Shown here: piece after piece, positions 13,401 through 24,899 of the stretch
How the letters are laid out: the number at the start of each line of letters is the position of its first letter
How positions within the stretch are numbered: the stretch's first letter is position 1
From: Brienomyrus brachyistius
Lineage: Eukaryota > Chordata > Actinopteri > Osteoglossiformes > Mormyridae
Direction: 5' to 3'
DNA: 64,000 nucleotides
Assembly (NCBI RefSeq): GCF_023856365.1
Contig: NC_064537.1
Span: 7,142,324-7,206,323 of the forward strand
Notes under the pieces: model-generated
The model's database searches: none
What the model saw: only the letters and a program-made list of their open reading frames with translations
Told to the model about the DNA's origin: nothing
Program-made: the position numbers and the translations under genes

Positions 13401-13848
13401 ACCTATCAGTTTGCTTGTTTTTTTTTATTATTATTATTCCCCAGCTGACTTATTTCGCATTGAAACATTATCATTCTTGTAACCTAAGTGAAAAATTATA
13501 CATGCCAGCCACAAGACATGGTCAGTAATAATCAGCAGCTACTGCTCATGCCTATTTAAAGTTAAATTAAAAATGTAATATCTAGTACAAGTAGGGCGAT
13601 GTAAATGCATTCAAATTAAGATGATGCTGATAACGAACTAACTTACAGTAGTAGCACGCGATCGCAGGAAATTCTGTGGTCGAAAATTATTGATCAAATT
13701 CAGCCATGACTCACCAGCACTTACTAGATCATTATCATGCTGATCAGTTAAATTTATGGCTTAGAATAAATTATATTTAATTGTTTCTTATTTAAGAGGA
13801 CAAGGCAGCTATCGAAAATCTGATATATAGATATATACTTACATTCAT
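7489..13848 (-). CDS. Galectin A, prototype galectin (4 exons)
   Basis: Complement of join(7489..7635, 9702..9876, 9977..10053, 13843..13848), 134 aa. Exon 1 codes only Met-Asn before a GT donor, exon 2 the first beta strands, exon 3 the carbohydrate-recognition core, exon 4 the C-terminal strands ending in KSFNIE. All junctions are GT/AG and phases agree. Length and exon pattern match single-domain galectins (about 130-135 aa), which are secreted without a signal peptide and bind beta-galactosides as dimers. The pocket is degenerate: the usual HxNxR reads Q43-F-D45-V-R47, the Asn of strand 5 is Cys60, Trp68 is kept, and the usual Glu and Arg after it are Leu71 and Lys73. Canonical lactose binding is therefore doubtful. 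Intron 1 (3.8 kb) holds a LINE fragment and a SINE. It is the tandem relative of galectin B in the same orientation. Confidence 0.88.
10085..10200 (-). mobile_element. Decayed tRNA-like SINE head in galectin A intron 1
   Basis: Older copy of the same element: minus strand GGTTGGCTTAGTAGGTAG and GGTTAGAATCC, before exon 2. Confidence 0.6.
10442..10535 (+). repeat. 33-bp tandem repeat, 2.8 copies
   Basis: Unit opens CTTGTACTGGCCCACGCTAT and continues TGGCCACGAAGTA; three consecutive copies within galectin A intron 1. Confidence 0.85.
11560..11990 (-). pseudogene. LINE reverse transcriptase fragment in galectin A intron 1
   Basis: Minus-strand frames read FVDFRKTFDSVDHAALW, PPKLLDIMTGLY and GVLQGCVLAPTLFNAYMDW, then a decayed LDSAVIFME for FADDAVIF. 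This is typical fish non-LTR RT order. A frameshift and the lost FADD box show it is dead. Confidence 0.8.
12821..12960 (+). mobile_element. tRNA-derived SINE, 3'-truncated, in galectin A intron 1
   Basis: Has the GCGGCATGGTG head and tRNA-like region of the 16296-16639 element but stops at the GGGTACTCAGGT block. Confidence 0.8.
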
Positions 13849-13926
13849 CTTCCCAGTGTTGTTGAGCAAATTTTGAGACTGAATATCACTAATTTCCAGT
13901 ATGGTCCGTTTTCACTGCAGCGCCGA

Positions 13927-13984
13927 TTTTTATTGCGGCGTGAACATGCACAGACACTTCATGAAATCCATTACGAACCAATCA
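13927..13984 (-). promoter_or_regulatory. Galectin A core promoter
   Basis: Read on the minus strand, a TATA-like CAATAAAAA (13927-13935) lies about 80 bp upstream of the ATG, with an inverted CCAAT box (ATTGG) near 13976-13984. The same TATA-like element stands at the same distance in galectins B and C. The transcription start is inferred to lie about 30 bp downstream of it. Confidence 0.5.
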
Positions 13985-14028
13985 GACGGCAGTTCACGCC
14001 TATCCAGCTCCGTCCCCAGGCGTCCAGT

Positions 14029-14200
14029 TGTACGAGCGGGGAAGCAGATTCGGGAAACGAGGATTACAAAACTGGGGTTTATTGACAAAGCGGGGAGCAG
14101 CACAGGACAAACGTTAATGACTGATCTGGGGAAACGGACTAGCACGCGGGGTAATCGATTTCTCTTTGAGGGACAGCAAACAGAGCAGAGCAGATCTGAA
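14029..14200 (-). repeat. LTR-like fragment upstream of galectin A
   Basis: Minus strand contains a GTCAATAAACCCC poly(A)-like stretch in a GC-rich context similar to the small LTR family above. Ends are not defined. Confidence 0.3.
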
Positions 14201-14401
14201 GTTTTGGGTTCAATCCCCAGCATCTCCATTGCTACATGTGGACTGACCATTTGATATTGCCCACATTTCATTGTGCATGTCAATCACTTTGTGCTTTAGC
14301 TACAAGCAAAATCTCACCCTTCTACTTATCAACACACTCCCATTAAATTCTGCAACTTTTAACTTTTTAATTTGCAAATAAAGTTATAAGGATCTGCACG
14401 T

Positions 14402-14675
14402 TGTCAGGATTCGCGGGTAGCGACAGGCAGAAAGCAGGCAAGCGAAAGACGGGGAAAACCGGGGATTTATTGGGGAGACCAGAGAACCATCGACGAGGAA
14501 ACATAGCATAATGTCACTAACATCAATGACGGACAAACGGCAGGGCAAGACGTGGACTGATGTAGACAGAAGACATGGCGAAATAAAAAGGTACAGCTGG
14601 GTACGATCAGGGAAGCACACGTGGATTATCAGGGGGGCTTGGCACACACGAGGATCGGACGAGCTGGGCGTGACA
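14402..14675 (-). mobile_element. Small solo LTR with perfect 5-bp duplication
   Basis: 274 bp, flanked by CACGT on both sides (14397-14401 and 14676-14680). Shares with 815-1120 the GGGGATTTATT block, AACATCAATGACGGAC and the TCAGGGAAGCACACGTGGAT block. Confidence 0.8.
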
Positions 14676-14813
14676 CACGTGTCCCAATCCATCACCGCGA
14701 CTTCATTAAGGGATCGGCAGGGCGGTCATGTGGCAGGGCATATGTGTGCGAAATTGACTGGTTCAGACCCTGTCCATGCCTCCCTTCTGCGTGACTCTAC
14801 CTCCCCCATCAAT

Positions 14814-14999
14814 TGGTGGTGTCCCCATGGTTAAGGAGGCCCACTTGTATTTGAAAGGTTGCTGGTTTGAATCTCCGACCTGCAGGATACCACTGAGGTG
14901 CCCTGAGCGAGGTGTCGCCCCCAAGCGCTGCTCCCCAGGCGCTGAATTAGCTGCCCCCTGCTATGTCACATTGTCACATATGGGTTAAATGCAACGAAC
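14814..14999 (+). mobile_element. tRNA-derived SINE of a second family
   Basis: tRNA-like head with B box (GGTTTGAATCTCC), then CACTGAGGTGCCCTGAGCGA, a CGCTGCTCCCCAGGCGC block and GGGTTAAATGCAA. This is the body of a widespread fish SINE. Confidence 0.75.
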
Positions 15000-16290
15000 A
15001 TATTTCTGACACCAGTGCTTAATGTTGTGTGCTGTGTCATGACTGATCACCTAATTCTAATCTTGCCAGTACTCAGTCCAGTGTCAAATTCATGCAACGC
15101 ACAGTAGAACTCTTACCAACTACTGGACTGAATCAAACTGAAGCCTTTTGGTTCCTTTTCATTAAGAAACACATTTACAACAGCATCTCTTCCGGATTTG
15201 ACTTCACAACCCAGTGATGCTGGCTTTAGGTGTCTAAATACACAAGGCCTTGTTCCTGCCACTTAAGGTGTGTCCTTCCTGGTTCATGCCCTCTGTTATT
15301 GGTGTATTAGTCCTTGGCTTGCTGCTAATTTCCTTGCTTGTTCCTACTTGGATATGTGTTACTGACCCCCCCCCCCTCCCCCCAGTATTCCACAGCTGAG
15401 ATTGTAGTCTATGTGTCTCTGTATTTTAATGGTGTTGTTTTTGTAGCAAACTGTAGCTAAGTCATGTGCTTAAAGTGATGGGAAGAACAGCTCTTGGAAA
15501 GTAACCAGATCTTATGGCTCCATCGCTTTCCCAGAGCTGAGTTCCTTCTCTGTTTCTCTCTCTCTCCCATCGGGCGATGCTAGACTGATGCCAGGAGTCA
15601 CTGGAGTAAATAGCTATTTATCATGTATTGTGTAGTTCTTGTAATGTACAGTAATGTCATGTGTAGTGTTTTGTTATCCATTGTAAATAATGTCACATGT
15701 CAGTAAAGACCATTATTGTGCTTTTCCTGTGCTTGTCTGGCCCCAGTATTACTGCTCTGTCACCATGTCCAGTAGCCATGCGGCACTGGTGTCAGAACTC
15801 AGGGTGGAGCTGAAGAAGCTCAGCAAATAAAAACAAGGAGCTCCTGAGAACCCGCCGCAGGGGCGCTGTGAAACCTAGGAGACCTCTGGGAACCGAGCCC
15901 TATGCCTTCCTGGGATGACGGGGCGGCGCTAGCGCCCTCTGCCTGCCTGAGCGACAGTGACGCGCCCGGTGGCAGCATGACGTGGGGATGCAGCCGATGA
16001 TCCTCATCAGCCCCCTGATACTGCTCCACTTCCCCTCCCTTCCCCTAGGTGGCGCAGGACAAGCTGGCCCTCCATGATTTCCTGTGAGTGCTTTTCCTGC
16101 TAATGCCAGCCACGCAGAAAGTCTTCCCAGAAGAGTGACGGCTGTTATAGCTACAAAGGGGGGGGGGCGCAACTCCATACTGCTGTCCATGGATTTAGAC
16201 TGTGATGTCATAAACGTTCCTGTAGGTGTAATGGAGTCTTTTTAAAAGATAATAATGAAAACAGTCAAACATTTTAAATTAGATATTTAT
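15000..16290. other. Intergenic DNA with a short decayed frame
   Basis: Near 15765-15830 a frame reads MSSSHAALVSELRVELKKLS before a stop. No family was recognised. The rest is featureless apart from a C-run near 15367. Confidence 0.35.
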
Positions 16291-16295
16291 GAGTG

Positions 16296-16639
16296 CGGGG
16301 CGGCATGGTGGTGCAGTGGTTAGCACTGTTGCCTCACACCTCTGGGACCCGGGTTCGAGTCTCCGCCTGGGTCACATGTGTGTGGAGTTTGCATGTTCTC
16401 CCCATGTTGTCGTGGGGTTTCCTCCCACAGTCCAAAAACATGCTGAGGCTAATTGGAGTTGCTAAATTGCCCATAGGTGTGCGTGTGTGAGTGAATGGTG
16501 TGTGAGTGTGCCCTGCGATGGGCTGGCCTCCCCTCCTGGGTTGTTCCCTGCCTCATGTCCATTGCTTCCGGGATAGGCTCCGGGCCCCCCACGACCCCAG
16601 TAGGATAAGCGGTTTGGAAAATGGATGGATGGATGGATA
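16296..16639 (+). mobile_element. tRNA-derived SINE, full length
   Basis: A-box-like GTGGTGCAGTGGTTAGCAC, B-box-like GGGTTCGAGTCTCC, a conserved body and a GATAAGCGGTTTGGAAAATG end followed by (GGAT)n. This is a very common teleost SINE type. Confidence 0.9.
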
Positions 16640-17558
16640 TTAACATTATCTAATAGAATTAATCCATTATCTAAGCTACTGAATACACACTCTTACCAAC
16701 ATGCTTTAATTTTACATTCATGTCATTTTTACCGGCTTGTCTCACCATTATTAATAAAGCGTGAAGGAGCTTTAACGTAAAGGAAGCTTAATCAAAGTGC
16801 ACATTAAATACAGGTAAATCCTATGTGAAACACCCTGATAGATGTATAAGCCTGACACCGTTTTGTAAGAGGTTAGTCTGGAGCACATCACCTCATGACT
16901 GCAGTATATGGAAGGTCAAAAGGGCCAGTGATATGTGTTACATGCTCTGAAATGTGCGTAGCTGACCGCATACAAATACATACTAACGAGGTTTTACATT
17001 GCAGTACACAAACATATGCAAATTTAAGGAACATCATAGACTGAGGACGGTCATTTTTACCATGTCTAGGGAGTAATAATGCTGTATCGAGATGTATTCC
17101 ATTTCATGGTTTATACCCTGTAGGTATTCCATATGTTTGATGTTTCTGTAATGCAACTAGTTCTGACTTCACTCACTGTGAAGACTTTCACTTGATAAGC
17201 TGGATCTCGCCCCCCTCATAATGATTGACAGACTGCACCATTATTGTGAAAAGAAGCATTATGAAATACAAAGCAAGTTTGGAAAACCATCATTCAGAAA
17301 TATCACTATGAAGAGTTAAACTTTATTAAGAAATATAATTTGAATTAAGCAATCATTATGCATTATGTAAAAATATGTTTTAATGACTGTGTAATGAAAA
17401 ACACATTACAAAATACGATTTCTTTCATTTAGGGTATTATAGTGCTCCCACGTCTCTCATGCTTATTTAGCATAAAGGTCCCGGTTGCTGTGTGGTATGA
17501 AACCGACACATGGAAGTGGCCAAGAGATAGAAACAGCCTGGGACCTTGTAAACCAGGA

Positions 17559-17988
17559 CCAGGTCCTGGATCTCCAGTGTGAGAGCTTACATAGCCCAAT
17601 GCATCACCAGGTCCTGGATCTCCAGTGTAAGAGCTTACATAGCCTAATGCATCACCAGGTCCTGGATCTCCAGTGTGAGAGCTTACATAGCCTAATGCAT
17701 CACCAGGTCCTGGATCTCCAGTGTAAGAGCTTACATAGCCTAATGCATCACCAGGTCCTGGATCTCCAGTGTGAGAGCTTACATAGCCTAATGCATCACC
17801 AGTCCTGGATCTCCAGTGTGAGAGCTTACATAGCCTAATGCATCACCAGGTCCTGGATCTCCAGTGTGAGAGCTTACATAGCCTAATGCATCACCAGGTC
17901 CTGGATCTCCAGTGTGAGAGCTTACGTAGCCTGATGCATCAACAGGTCCTGGATCTCCAGTGTGAGAGCTTACATAGCCTGATGCATC
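17559..17988 (+). repeat. 48-bp minisatellite, 9 units
   Basis: Unit starts CAGGTCCTGGATCTCCAGTG and ends near TGCATCAC. Nine copies with few changes; one copy near 17802 lacks one base. The length is a multiple of 3, so frames stay open on both strands by chance. Confidence 0.9.
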
Positions 17989-18383
17989 AGTTTCACTTCG
18001 GCCATTAGACATCTGCACCTGTTGCTGTTTATAGAGATAGTTTAATTGAGTTAAACTTTTAAGGTGGGAATAGAACTGCCACCCTTTCCATATTTTACCA
18101 GATCATTCTGTATAGAAAATAACCCTGTGTCCCATTGTGAACTAATATGGGACACCATATAGTATACTGTAGGTTGTAATACTGTATCTACAATACTATT
18201 TATCCAATATCCACTCAGCCCAGCACAGTTACTCCTGTTAGTACCGTTCAGTACACTGCATGTTGTCACGTCCTGTAAATTGCACTGTGTTGTTTCTCTC
18301 CTGTTTTTGGTGCACCTTGGACCAGGAGGAACAATGTTTCATTTCACTGTATATTGTGTAAACTGCTGAAATGACAATTAAAC

Positions 18384-18572
18384 CTACTTGACTTGACTTG
18401 GTATTACACAGGGTAAGATCTCACATGACAATAAATTTGTTTTTCCAGTTTCAGGATTATATTCAAAATAATCCCACACAGGACGCAGCCGCTTCCTACC
18501 AGCCATACCGACTTCTGTGGAATAGAAGCGTGGGCAGTTTGTGAAATCCTCAAACTGATTGGCTGATGGCAA
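18384..18572 (-). pseudogene. BED-finger/hAT transposase N-terminal scrap, left arm
   Basis: Minus strand reads AGRKRLRPVWDYFEYNPETG, the start of a BED zinc finger as in ZBED/hAT transposases; the finger itself is missing. It is the mirror of 40737-40900. Confidence 0.55.
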
Positions 18573-18635
18573 GCACAGTGTGCAGTTGTTTTTTCAATCT
18601 TTAATCTTTTTTGTATTTATTATTTAGTTCTGTGC

Positions 18636-18791
18636 ATGTGTGTGTGACTGGTGTGTGAGTGTGCCCTGCGATGGGCTGGCCCCCCATCCTGGGTTGTTCC
18701 CGGCCTCGTGCCCATTGCTTCTGGGATAGGCTCCAGACCCCCCGCGACCCAGTAGGATAAGCGGTTTGGAAAATGTATGGATGGATGGATT
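18636..18791 (+). mobile_element. SINE 3' fragment at the outer left arm
   Basis: Only the 3' half (from GTGTGACTGGTGTGTGAGTG to the GGAT tail). Joined at 18636 directly to the BED/hAT scrap, whereas in the right arm about 2.3 kb separates the two. Confidence 0.85.
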
Positions 18792-19100
18792 ACAGTAAAA
18801 GTGACAATATGTATAAATTCTTACAGATTATATTTAAGTAAGTGAACAATTATGTATAATGAATTCATGATCTCAAAGAAGTCTAGCACTCACACAAAGC
18901 AAATAACTGTTTTAGGTTTATAGATTAAGTATCACCTGCTTCAAATGCCAAGAAAATGACCATCAATATTTAAATATATTTGAACCATCAGAATGGTTTT
19001 ATATAAATATATAAACACAAATCTGCATACCTGAGTCTGCAAAATAAAACCAGGCATTACCACTGATTCAAGACTGAAAGCAGTGCAAAATGCAGTGAGA

Positions 19101-19106
19101 TTTATT
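19101..19106 (-). terminator. Galectin B polyadenylation signal
   Basis: AATAAA on the minus strand about 236 bp after the stop codon, inside the conserved 3' UTR shared with galectins A and C. Confidence 0.5.
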
Positions 19107-19341
19107 GAAGATTCTGAAATGTCAAAATATTTTCACATTAAAATATCTTCAGAAGACCAGCTGGGGAAGTTGTACAGGTTTGTGCAAACAGAAGCATATA
19201 GCAAGAAGGAGCACGAAGTATAGTCACTACTGCATTAGCGGGGTTAACAATAAGCATCATGGTTAAGCTTCATTGAGGATAGGGCACAGATCACAGCCAA
19301 TCAGCAGCCAGACAGGGCAGATCCAGTGCCTGTAGACTTGC

Positions 19342-22300
19342 TTATTCAATTTTGAAGCTCTTGATTATCATATCCCCCTGTACTTGGATGAACTTGAGTG
19401 CATCCCCACCAGCACTATTGGGGAATGACACATCGTAGTCATCAGGAATCTTAACATGAAATTCCTCAGAGTTGAAGGTGATTGTTATCTGGGGAAAAAA
19501 AGAAATGAAAATGAAAAATGTGAGATGGAAAATGTTTGCTGAAGGTCATTCAGATACTGATTCACTAAGGAGTTTCCTCTCAAATGATCCAGTATGACCT
19601 CCTATAGGTATACCTATGTATAGGCTACCCATTCGTTTCAATACCTTTATGCTTATACAACTGAAATCATCAGCTAAAAAAGTTCCCTTCGGTTACTTGG
19701 TTAGATAAAAACCGAATTCTCCTGCCAAGTTTATTCATATTTTTAAAAGCTGAATTTTGGAAAATATTGCGTGGGTCAAACACCACTGTCCCCCATGAGT
19801 AACGTCTATGGTATTACCCATCCCTAATGTTTAATATTGGTGGTTTGCGGAAACAATTCCTTTTGGTAAATTGATACAGTGTAAATATTAATAAATACAT
19901 ATAAAAATAGATAATCTTATAATTAAAGGTGTGCCTTGCATTGTGTCCGTTCAAAGTGTGAAGGATAGAATTAATCGACTAATAAATTTAAAACTAAATA
20001 GTTGTCACTCGCTTACACTCATTGGTATTAATAAAAACAAAAGGTTTATGTCGCATTGGGTACCGGAAGTGATTGCTAGAGAGTACGGGCCACGCTAAAG
20101 TTTCGGGTGTGTGCGTGAAATCATCAAGCACACAAACGGAAGTATGAGCATTTAAATATTTTGCAGAAGATGCTTCAGGGGTTCTGTAGATTTTCCCTAA
20201 TGCCACAAGGTGGAATTCTTTATTTATCGCAGTTGAGAGCATAGATATGGTTGAGAGGATGATTTCGGACACAACGACCTCCATCCTTGTGTAGCCGAAG
20301 AAAGTCCGAGAAATATTCAGAAATATGAGTGATTACCAGTGAGACTCTAGGTGGCAGCACTGCCCAGCATCTCAGTTCTCAGGATTTCCCTTGTGTGCGT
20401 TCAAACGCAGTTTTCCTATAAGTGATTTAAATTTTCGAATATTGCTTCAATCGACCGTGAACACTGACTGACGCGCCTTCCATTCACAGAAACCTGTTCT
20501 TCCCTAATCATTAGGTAAGTTCTAACAGTGGAGACAGTATATTGTTGTTGGATGGACCTGGAACTAATTATAATTTTCACCGAAAGAACTAATACAAACG
20601 GCTTCCCAGTATGCTAGTTTCCTCTGTTCGAGGCGTTTCTAGCAGCCAGTTACACTGGGGTAAGGTGAACATGCACGAGGATAAATGGGAAAATGATGCA
20701 ATGCTATATTTCAACCACTAGAGGTAACAATGTTAACATTCTTTAACATCATAACATCTTTGACATCTACAAGAGTCAGCTACAATATTCTGTTATCTTT
20801 AAGGACTTTTATTCCCTACTTTTTTGTAAATTTACATTTATTATTATTCTATGTGAAGAACCAGCTACACATCAAGTAGATTAAAAGGAAAAGCAACACA
20901 ATGTATGCTTTTCACAACATGAAGCTGTAAAGAGTTTAATTTCTTCCTTGACAAGTGGACTCATAAATAATTGTTCTGCACAGTTCAGCTTCATTCACTT
21001 AAATTATAAATATGAAAGTTTTTTATTTAACATTTAAACCTGAAAACTTGAAACACGGAGGAATGGAATTTGCTACCTTGGTGATACGAACACAGGCAGT
21101 CTCACCTGGAACTCCTTTCCCTCCTGAAAGAAGAAGTGTGTCTCCCTCGTCTCATTGCAACCACAGTCATAGCCAGTGGAGTTAAAGACGATGATGTGAT
21201 AGTCCCCATTGTAGTCGAAGCGGACATCGCAATTCAGGGCAATTTTTTTCTCCTGTTCGCCCATGCTGATCACGAACCTGGGGGAGGGGGGGGGTCAAGA
21301 ACGGGGGTGAGGAGGGGAGGTCCACAGAAGACCCTGAGGCAGTAGCTGACTGACAGTTCAGTGTAGGGGAAAGGCGGAAGCCGATCATAGGCTGAACCCT
21401 CAAAGCAATAGGAGGGGAAATGACTCACCTCCTGGCATGAAGCTTGGGTATAGCTGTGATTTTCAGCTTGTTTGTAGTCGTCACAGGCATGTCCGTCACC
21501 CTCAGCTAAACAAAATAAGGAAACCCATGTGAACAAGGGACAAGAAGGAAACTACACACATACAAAGCAGGAATCAAACCAGCAGCCCTGGACACATGAG
21601 GTTGTTGTGCTACCCACCGAGCCAACCCACAAGTTACTTAGAGCATTTAGTTATATGTACAGTGGTATTTTGACAGCGCTAACAAGCCTAAATTAAAACT
21701 TTTTTCTCATGCCATTTTATGTTCTCTAGTACGTAGTGAGGGAGCACCAGATAATTATTGCCATCCTGGCTTTATCGTTTTCGAATCTGAAATATAATAG
21801 TGATCAAAGAAGTCTGGGAAAATATTCCACCAAGACCCTTTCAGAGATTGTTAATGAAGCATCTTGCTAATTATAATGTACTAATGATACGAATATACTG
21901 TGCAAAATATCAGTCCACAAGTAAAAATGTGTTTTCATCAATACATTTCGGTTTTCAGTCGGACTCTCCTTTTTACATACTACATACACTGTATAATGCC
22001 TTATGCACACAATATGATTATCTTGTGCAAACAAGGTAATAATTTGTATGCAAAAGATAGTCGGGGTCTGGAGCACAGCAGCAGCAGGCACAGCTCATAA
22101 ACTTCTACTTAAGTCTTAGAATGTCTTACACTTCTTACACTGCGATAAAGTCTGCTTGATAGTCTGTATTTGGGTTGTAACATGTTTTCACAAATGTAAG
22201 CCAGGCAGCTTCTAATCACAGACTGTTGATACCCAGTAGACAGCGATGTACACCAGACATTTTGGCAATTTAAATCGGTTCAATATTTGTGTTTAATCTC

Positions 22301-22592
22301 GTTAATAGCTACAAAACCAGGATATTTCAACTGTTAATTTCTGTGGTGCGAAATTATTGATCAAATTCAGCCATGACTCACCAGCACTGACTAGATCATC
22401 ATCAGGCTGATCATAGTTAAATTTATGTCTTGTGATAAAATGACATTTAGTTGTTATTTAAATAATTATTTGAAAGGATTACCAGCTAAAATCCAGCTGG
22501 GTTAGGGTTAATCCATTCCCACGAGATCATTCGTATGACTGGTTAAGCTAGGAAAGGCAGCTACTGAAAATCTAATAGATACTTACATTCAT
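19342..22592 (-). CDS. Galectin B, prototype galectin in the left palindrome arm
   Basis: Complement of join(19342..19488, 21106..21277, 21429..21505, 22587..22592), 133 aa, with the same four-exon plan and phases as galectin A. In the pocket the HxNxR stretch reads N43-C-D45-V-R47, Asn60 of strand 5 is kept, Glu70 and Arg72 are kept, but the tryptophan that stacks on galactose is Gly67 in a Cys-rich loop (two Cys at 66 and 68, one more at 44). Sugar specificity is therefore probably changed; Cys pairing is possible but not shown. Introns and 3' UTR are nearly identical to galectin C in the right arm, although the exons are not. The reading frame is intact with no stops, so it is likely functional. 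Confidence 0.88.
21520..21630 (-). mobile_element. tRNA-like SINE head in galectin B intron 1
   Basis: Minus-strand counterpart of 35826-35930, with the same A and B boxes (GGCTCGGTGGGTAGC, GGTTTGATTCC). Confidence 0.7.
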
Positions 22593-22669
22593 CTTCTCAG
22601 TGATGTTGAGCAAATTGTAATACAGAAAATCAGTAACTTCCAGGATGGTTCGTTTGACTGCGGCGCCAC

Positions 22670-22710
22670 TTTTTATTGCGATGTGAACGTGCCCAGACAC
22701 TTTGCGCAAT
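22670..22710 (-). promoter_or_regulatory. Galectin B core promoter (TATA-like and C/EBP-like site)
   Basis: Minus strand: TATA-like CAATAAAAA at 22670-22678, 78 bp before the ATG, and a C/EBP-like ATTGCGCAA at 22702-22710. This is a mirror copy of the galectin C promoter; an inverted CCAAT box lies just upstream. Confidence 0.5.
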
Positions 22711-22941
22711 CCCTTACGGACCAATCAGAAGGCAGGTCCCGCCTATGCAACTTGGCCCCCAGAGCCAAATGTTTGCCATTGTTTTTAACATTTTTTTTTT
22801 AATCAGAAGATTTATGAGGTTCAAATTGGCGTGTGTCTGTTTCATTTTAGAATTGGCATCAAACTGTAACAAACAATCCTAAAATTTGAAACTAAAACAG
22901 CATGACATTGTTTTGAATTAAAAATACATTAAATAACGGAG

Positions 22942-23229
22942 ATGACAAAACTTCAAACAACAAATTCCAGTGGCAACCAGCAGCGTCACAGACTAGGAAG
23001 CCAACAATCGCGGGACCTGACAGCTTTCTACGGTGTCTGGGAGATACCTGATACTAATGAAGTGCACGTTTTAGGAGTAGGAGGGCAGCATTATCAGTTA
23101 ACCACCCAGTTATCTTTGCCTGAGAAATGTGTACACTTACGTATTACTCTTAGGGTAGATCATTTAGTTTTGGTAGAACTGAAAGAAAAGAAAGTGTATA
23201 CAATGTATCTTGGGGAATTTCTTATGTGA
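22942..23229 (+). pseudogene. 95-aa ORF in left arm, possibly an EIF1AD-like relic
   Basis: ATG-started ORF, head to head with galectin B. The segment from IPDTNEVHVLGVGGQ through LPEK to DHLVLVELKE loosely follows the OB-fold pattern of EIF1AD (asparagine-rich turn, GQ, LPxK, RxD/GDxLxV). After a +1 shift downstream the frame reads FLCENPLHKLLRE, which again resembles that family's next segment. No introns are seen, so a decayed retrocopy is the simplest reading. The match is weak and from memory of the family; it could be unrelated. The predicted protein is identical in the right arm. Confidence 0.3.
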
Positions 23230-23819
23230 AAATCCTCTCCACAAGTTACTGAGAGAACCACTGTACTGCAGGCACCTGAATCTGAGCAGCAGTGGTTTGT
23301 GGGCCATGCCAGCCATGGACTCCGAAGGGGGTCTGGGTCTTTGGTGGGTTCGGGGTGGAATTTACCCAGTGCTTAGGCTTTTTGCCCTCCTACCTAGGCT
23401 GGATGGACAGGATTGAGTGTGGGACTCTTGTGATTCCCGTAGGGGGGAAATATACAGAATATTATATAACACTGTACTACACATATAACATTATATAACA
23501 TTATATAACATATAGAGAAAGTAATCAATAGGACACCATTAAGAACATGTAGCTTGTACAATCTAAAGCAATCCATAGAGAATGTGAGAACCTTGCAAAA
23601 TTTAGAGAATGCATACCAATTACTGTTGCACCAAGTAGCCAAATAAATATGTGTCTGCGCCTTATGTTAGCATTGAAGTTGTCACTACGCTATGGACCCT
23701 AAAGTATAAGAAATGTGTAGTAAAGCAATAAAGAAACCATCTAGACCTGTTGGCCCTAGCGTCCTTAAAAAAAGCGAGATCATGTGAGCCAGGTGTACAG
23801 GTATTTTGCAATTGACAGG

Positions 23820-24200
23820 GACGCAATGGGTGTTGCTACAGGTATTAGAATAATTGAAGCTTTTCTTGGATTTGAACTCACTGGAATTTCATCTGTTTCG
23901 GAACAGGAGGGCAGAATTCTGAGCTTCATTTAAGAAAATAGTTTAGATCTTGTCAGATGCTGTGCAACAAATATGAGTGGAGTTTCTTCTGTTGTTAAAG
24001 CTAGAATAGCGGAGCGGGAGCCCCTTGCTTTGTTTGCGCACTGCGCAGCTCATAATATGAATATGGCACTAATCCATTCTGTTAAAAACATCCCAGAGGT
24101 CAGACAGTTTTATGACATTGTTGAAAAGCTGTACACATTTTTTCTCATACAGTGCTTGGTGATTAATGAGCCCAGAGAGTAGGGACATAACCTTAAAATG
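23820..24200 (+). pseudogene. hAT-type transposase relic (left arm)
   Basis: Contains SGVSSVVKARIAEREPLALF followed by AHCAAHNMNMALI and VRQFYDIVEKLYTFF. This is the conserved core of ZMYM1-like/TTF-type hAT transposases (NMSG, HC.AH.LNL, VEKLY). An in-frame stop lies about 40 nt upstream of the ATG at 23973 and the rest of the domain is missing, so it is a dead fragment. Confidence 0.7.
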
Positions 24201-24689
24201 CCTCAGCCCAACTCACTGGTCCTCTCGCTACAATGCGCTTGTTGCATTAAAGTACCAGTTTTGTTCAGCCTTAAGGCAAGATTTGTGAATGTGCAAATGC
24301 TAAGGACAAGGGACTATATGAATTTGACTGTTTTTTGTAATTGAAAAATAACAAAAATTCGAGACAAACAAAACAAATTAATCAATCAATCAATTAATTA
24401 ATTAGTTAACTAATATAAAAAACATCAGTTTTAGGTCAGTTCTGTTTAGAAATAGTCTAATAATATATAAGCCCAGGCCTTCTGTTTGCAATATTAGAAA
24501 ATTCAACATTTGACAAATCATATATATTAGAGTATATGTCCTTATTATTGCCAAGCTGTTAAAAAAAATTTTAAAAACATTTTTGTTAAGCGATTGCAAT
24601 TCGGATTTGGTTCAGTAGCCTGTTCGAGTAGGATTTCTCTGAATGTTTGTAAGATATGCACATAGTTTAGCCTAACCCAGCCACTGAAG

Positions 24690-24830
24690 GAGGCAAGCCA
24701 GCCCATCTAGGTGCTGGTCCCAAGCCCGGACTAACGTGGAGGGTTGGCGTCAGAAAGAGCATTGAGCTACTTAAGTAGATTAATGAGAATAGGTAGGCCT
24801 GGAGGAAGGATACTGATATAGAAGAACATT
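24690..24830 (+). repeat. LINE 3'-end fragment (left arm; mirror 32700-32840)
   Basis: GGTGCTGGTCCCAAGCCCGG followed by GAGGGTTGGCGTCAGAAAGA is the familiar 3' region of a fish LINE. An inverted copy is in the right arm. Confidence 0.5.
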
Positions 24831-24899
24831 TGACATACATGACCTTTGTATTGGCTCCAAGGTAGATGTTTGTGCTTTTTTATATTAGTTTCTAGTTCT

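Noticed and set aside
14776..14988. 70-codon frame near 14.8 kb
   Set aside because: Falls within a tRNA-derived SINE.
17485..17838. 117-codon repeat protein in the 48-bp minisatellite
   Set aside because: The unit is a multiple of 3, so long frames arise on both strands; a 1-base deletion breaks it and no start context or homology supports it.
17559..17988. CRISPR-like array
   Set aside because: Contiguous tandem units with no unique spacers, in a eukaryotic genome.
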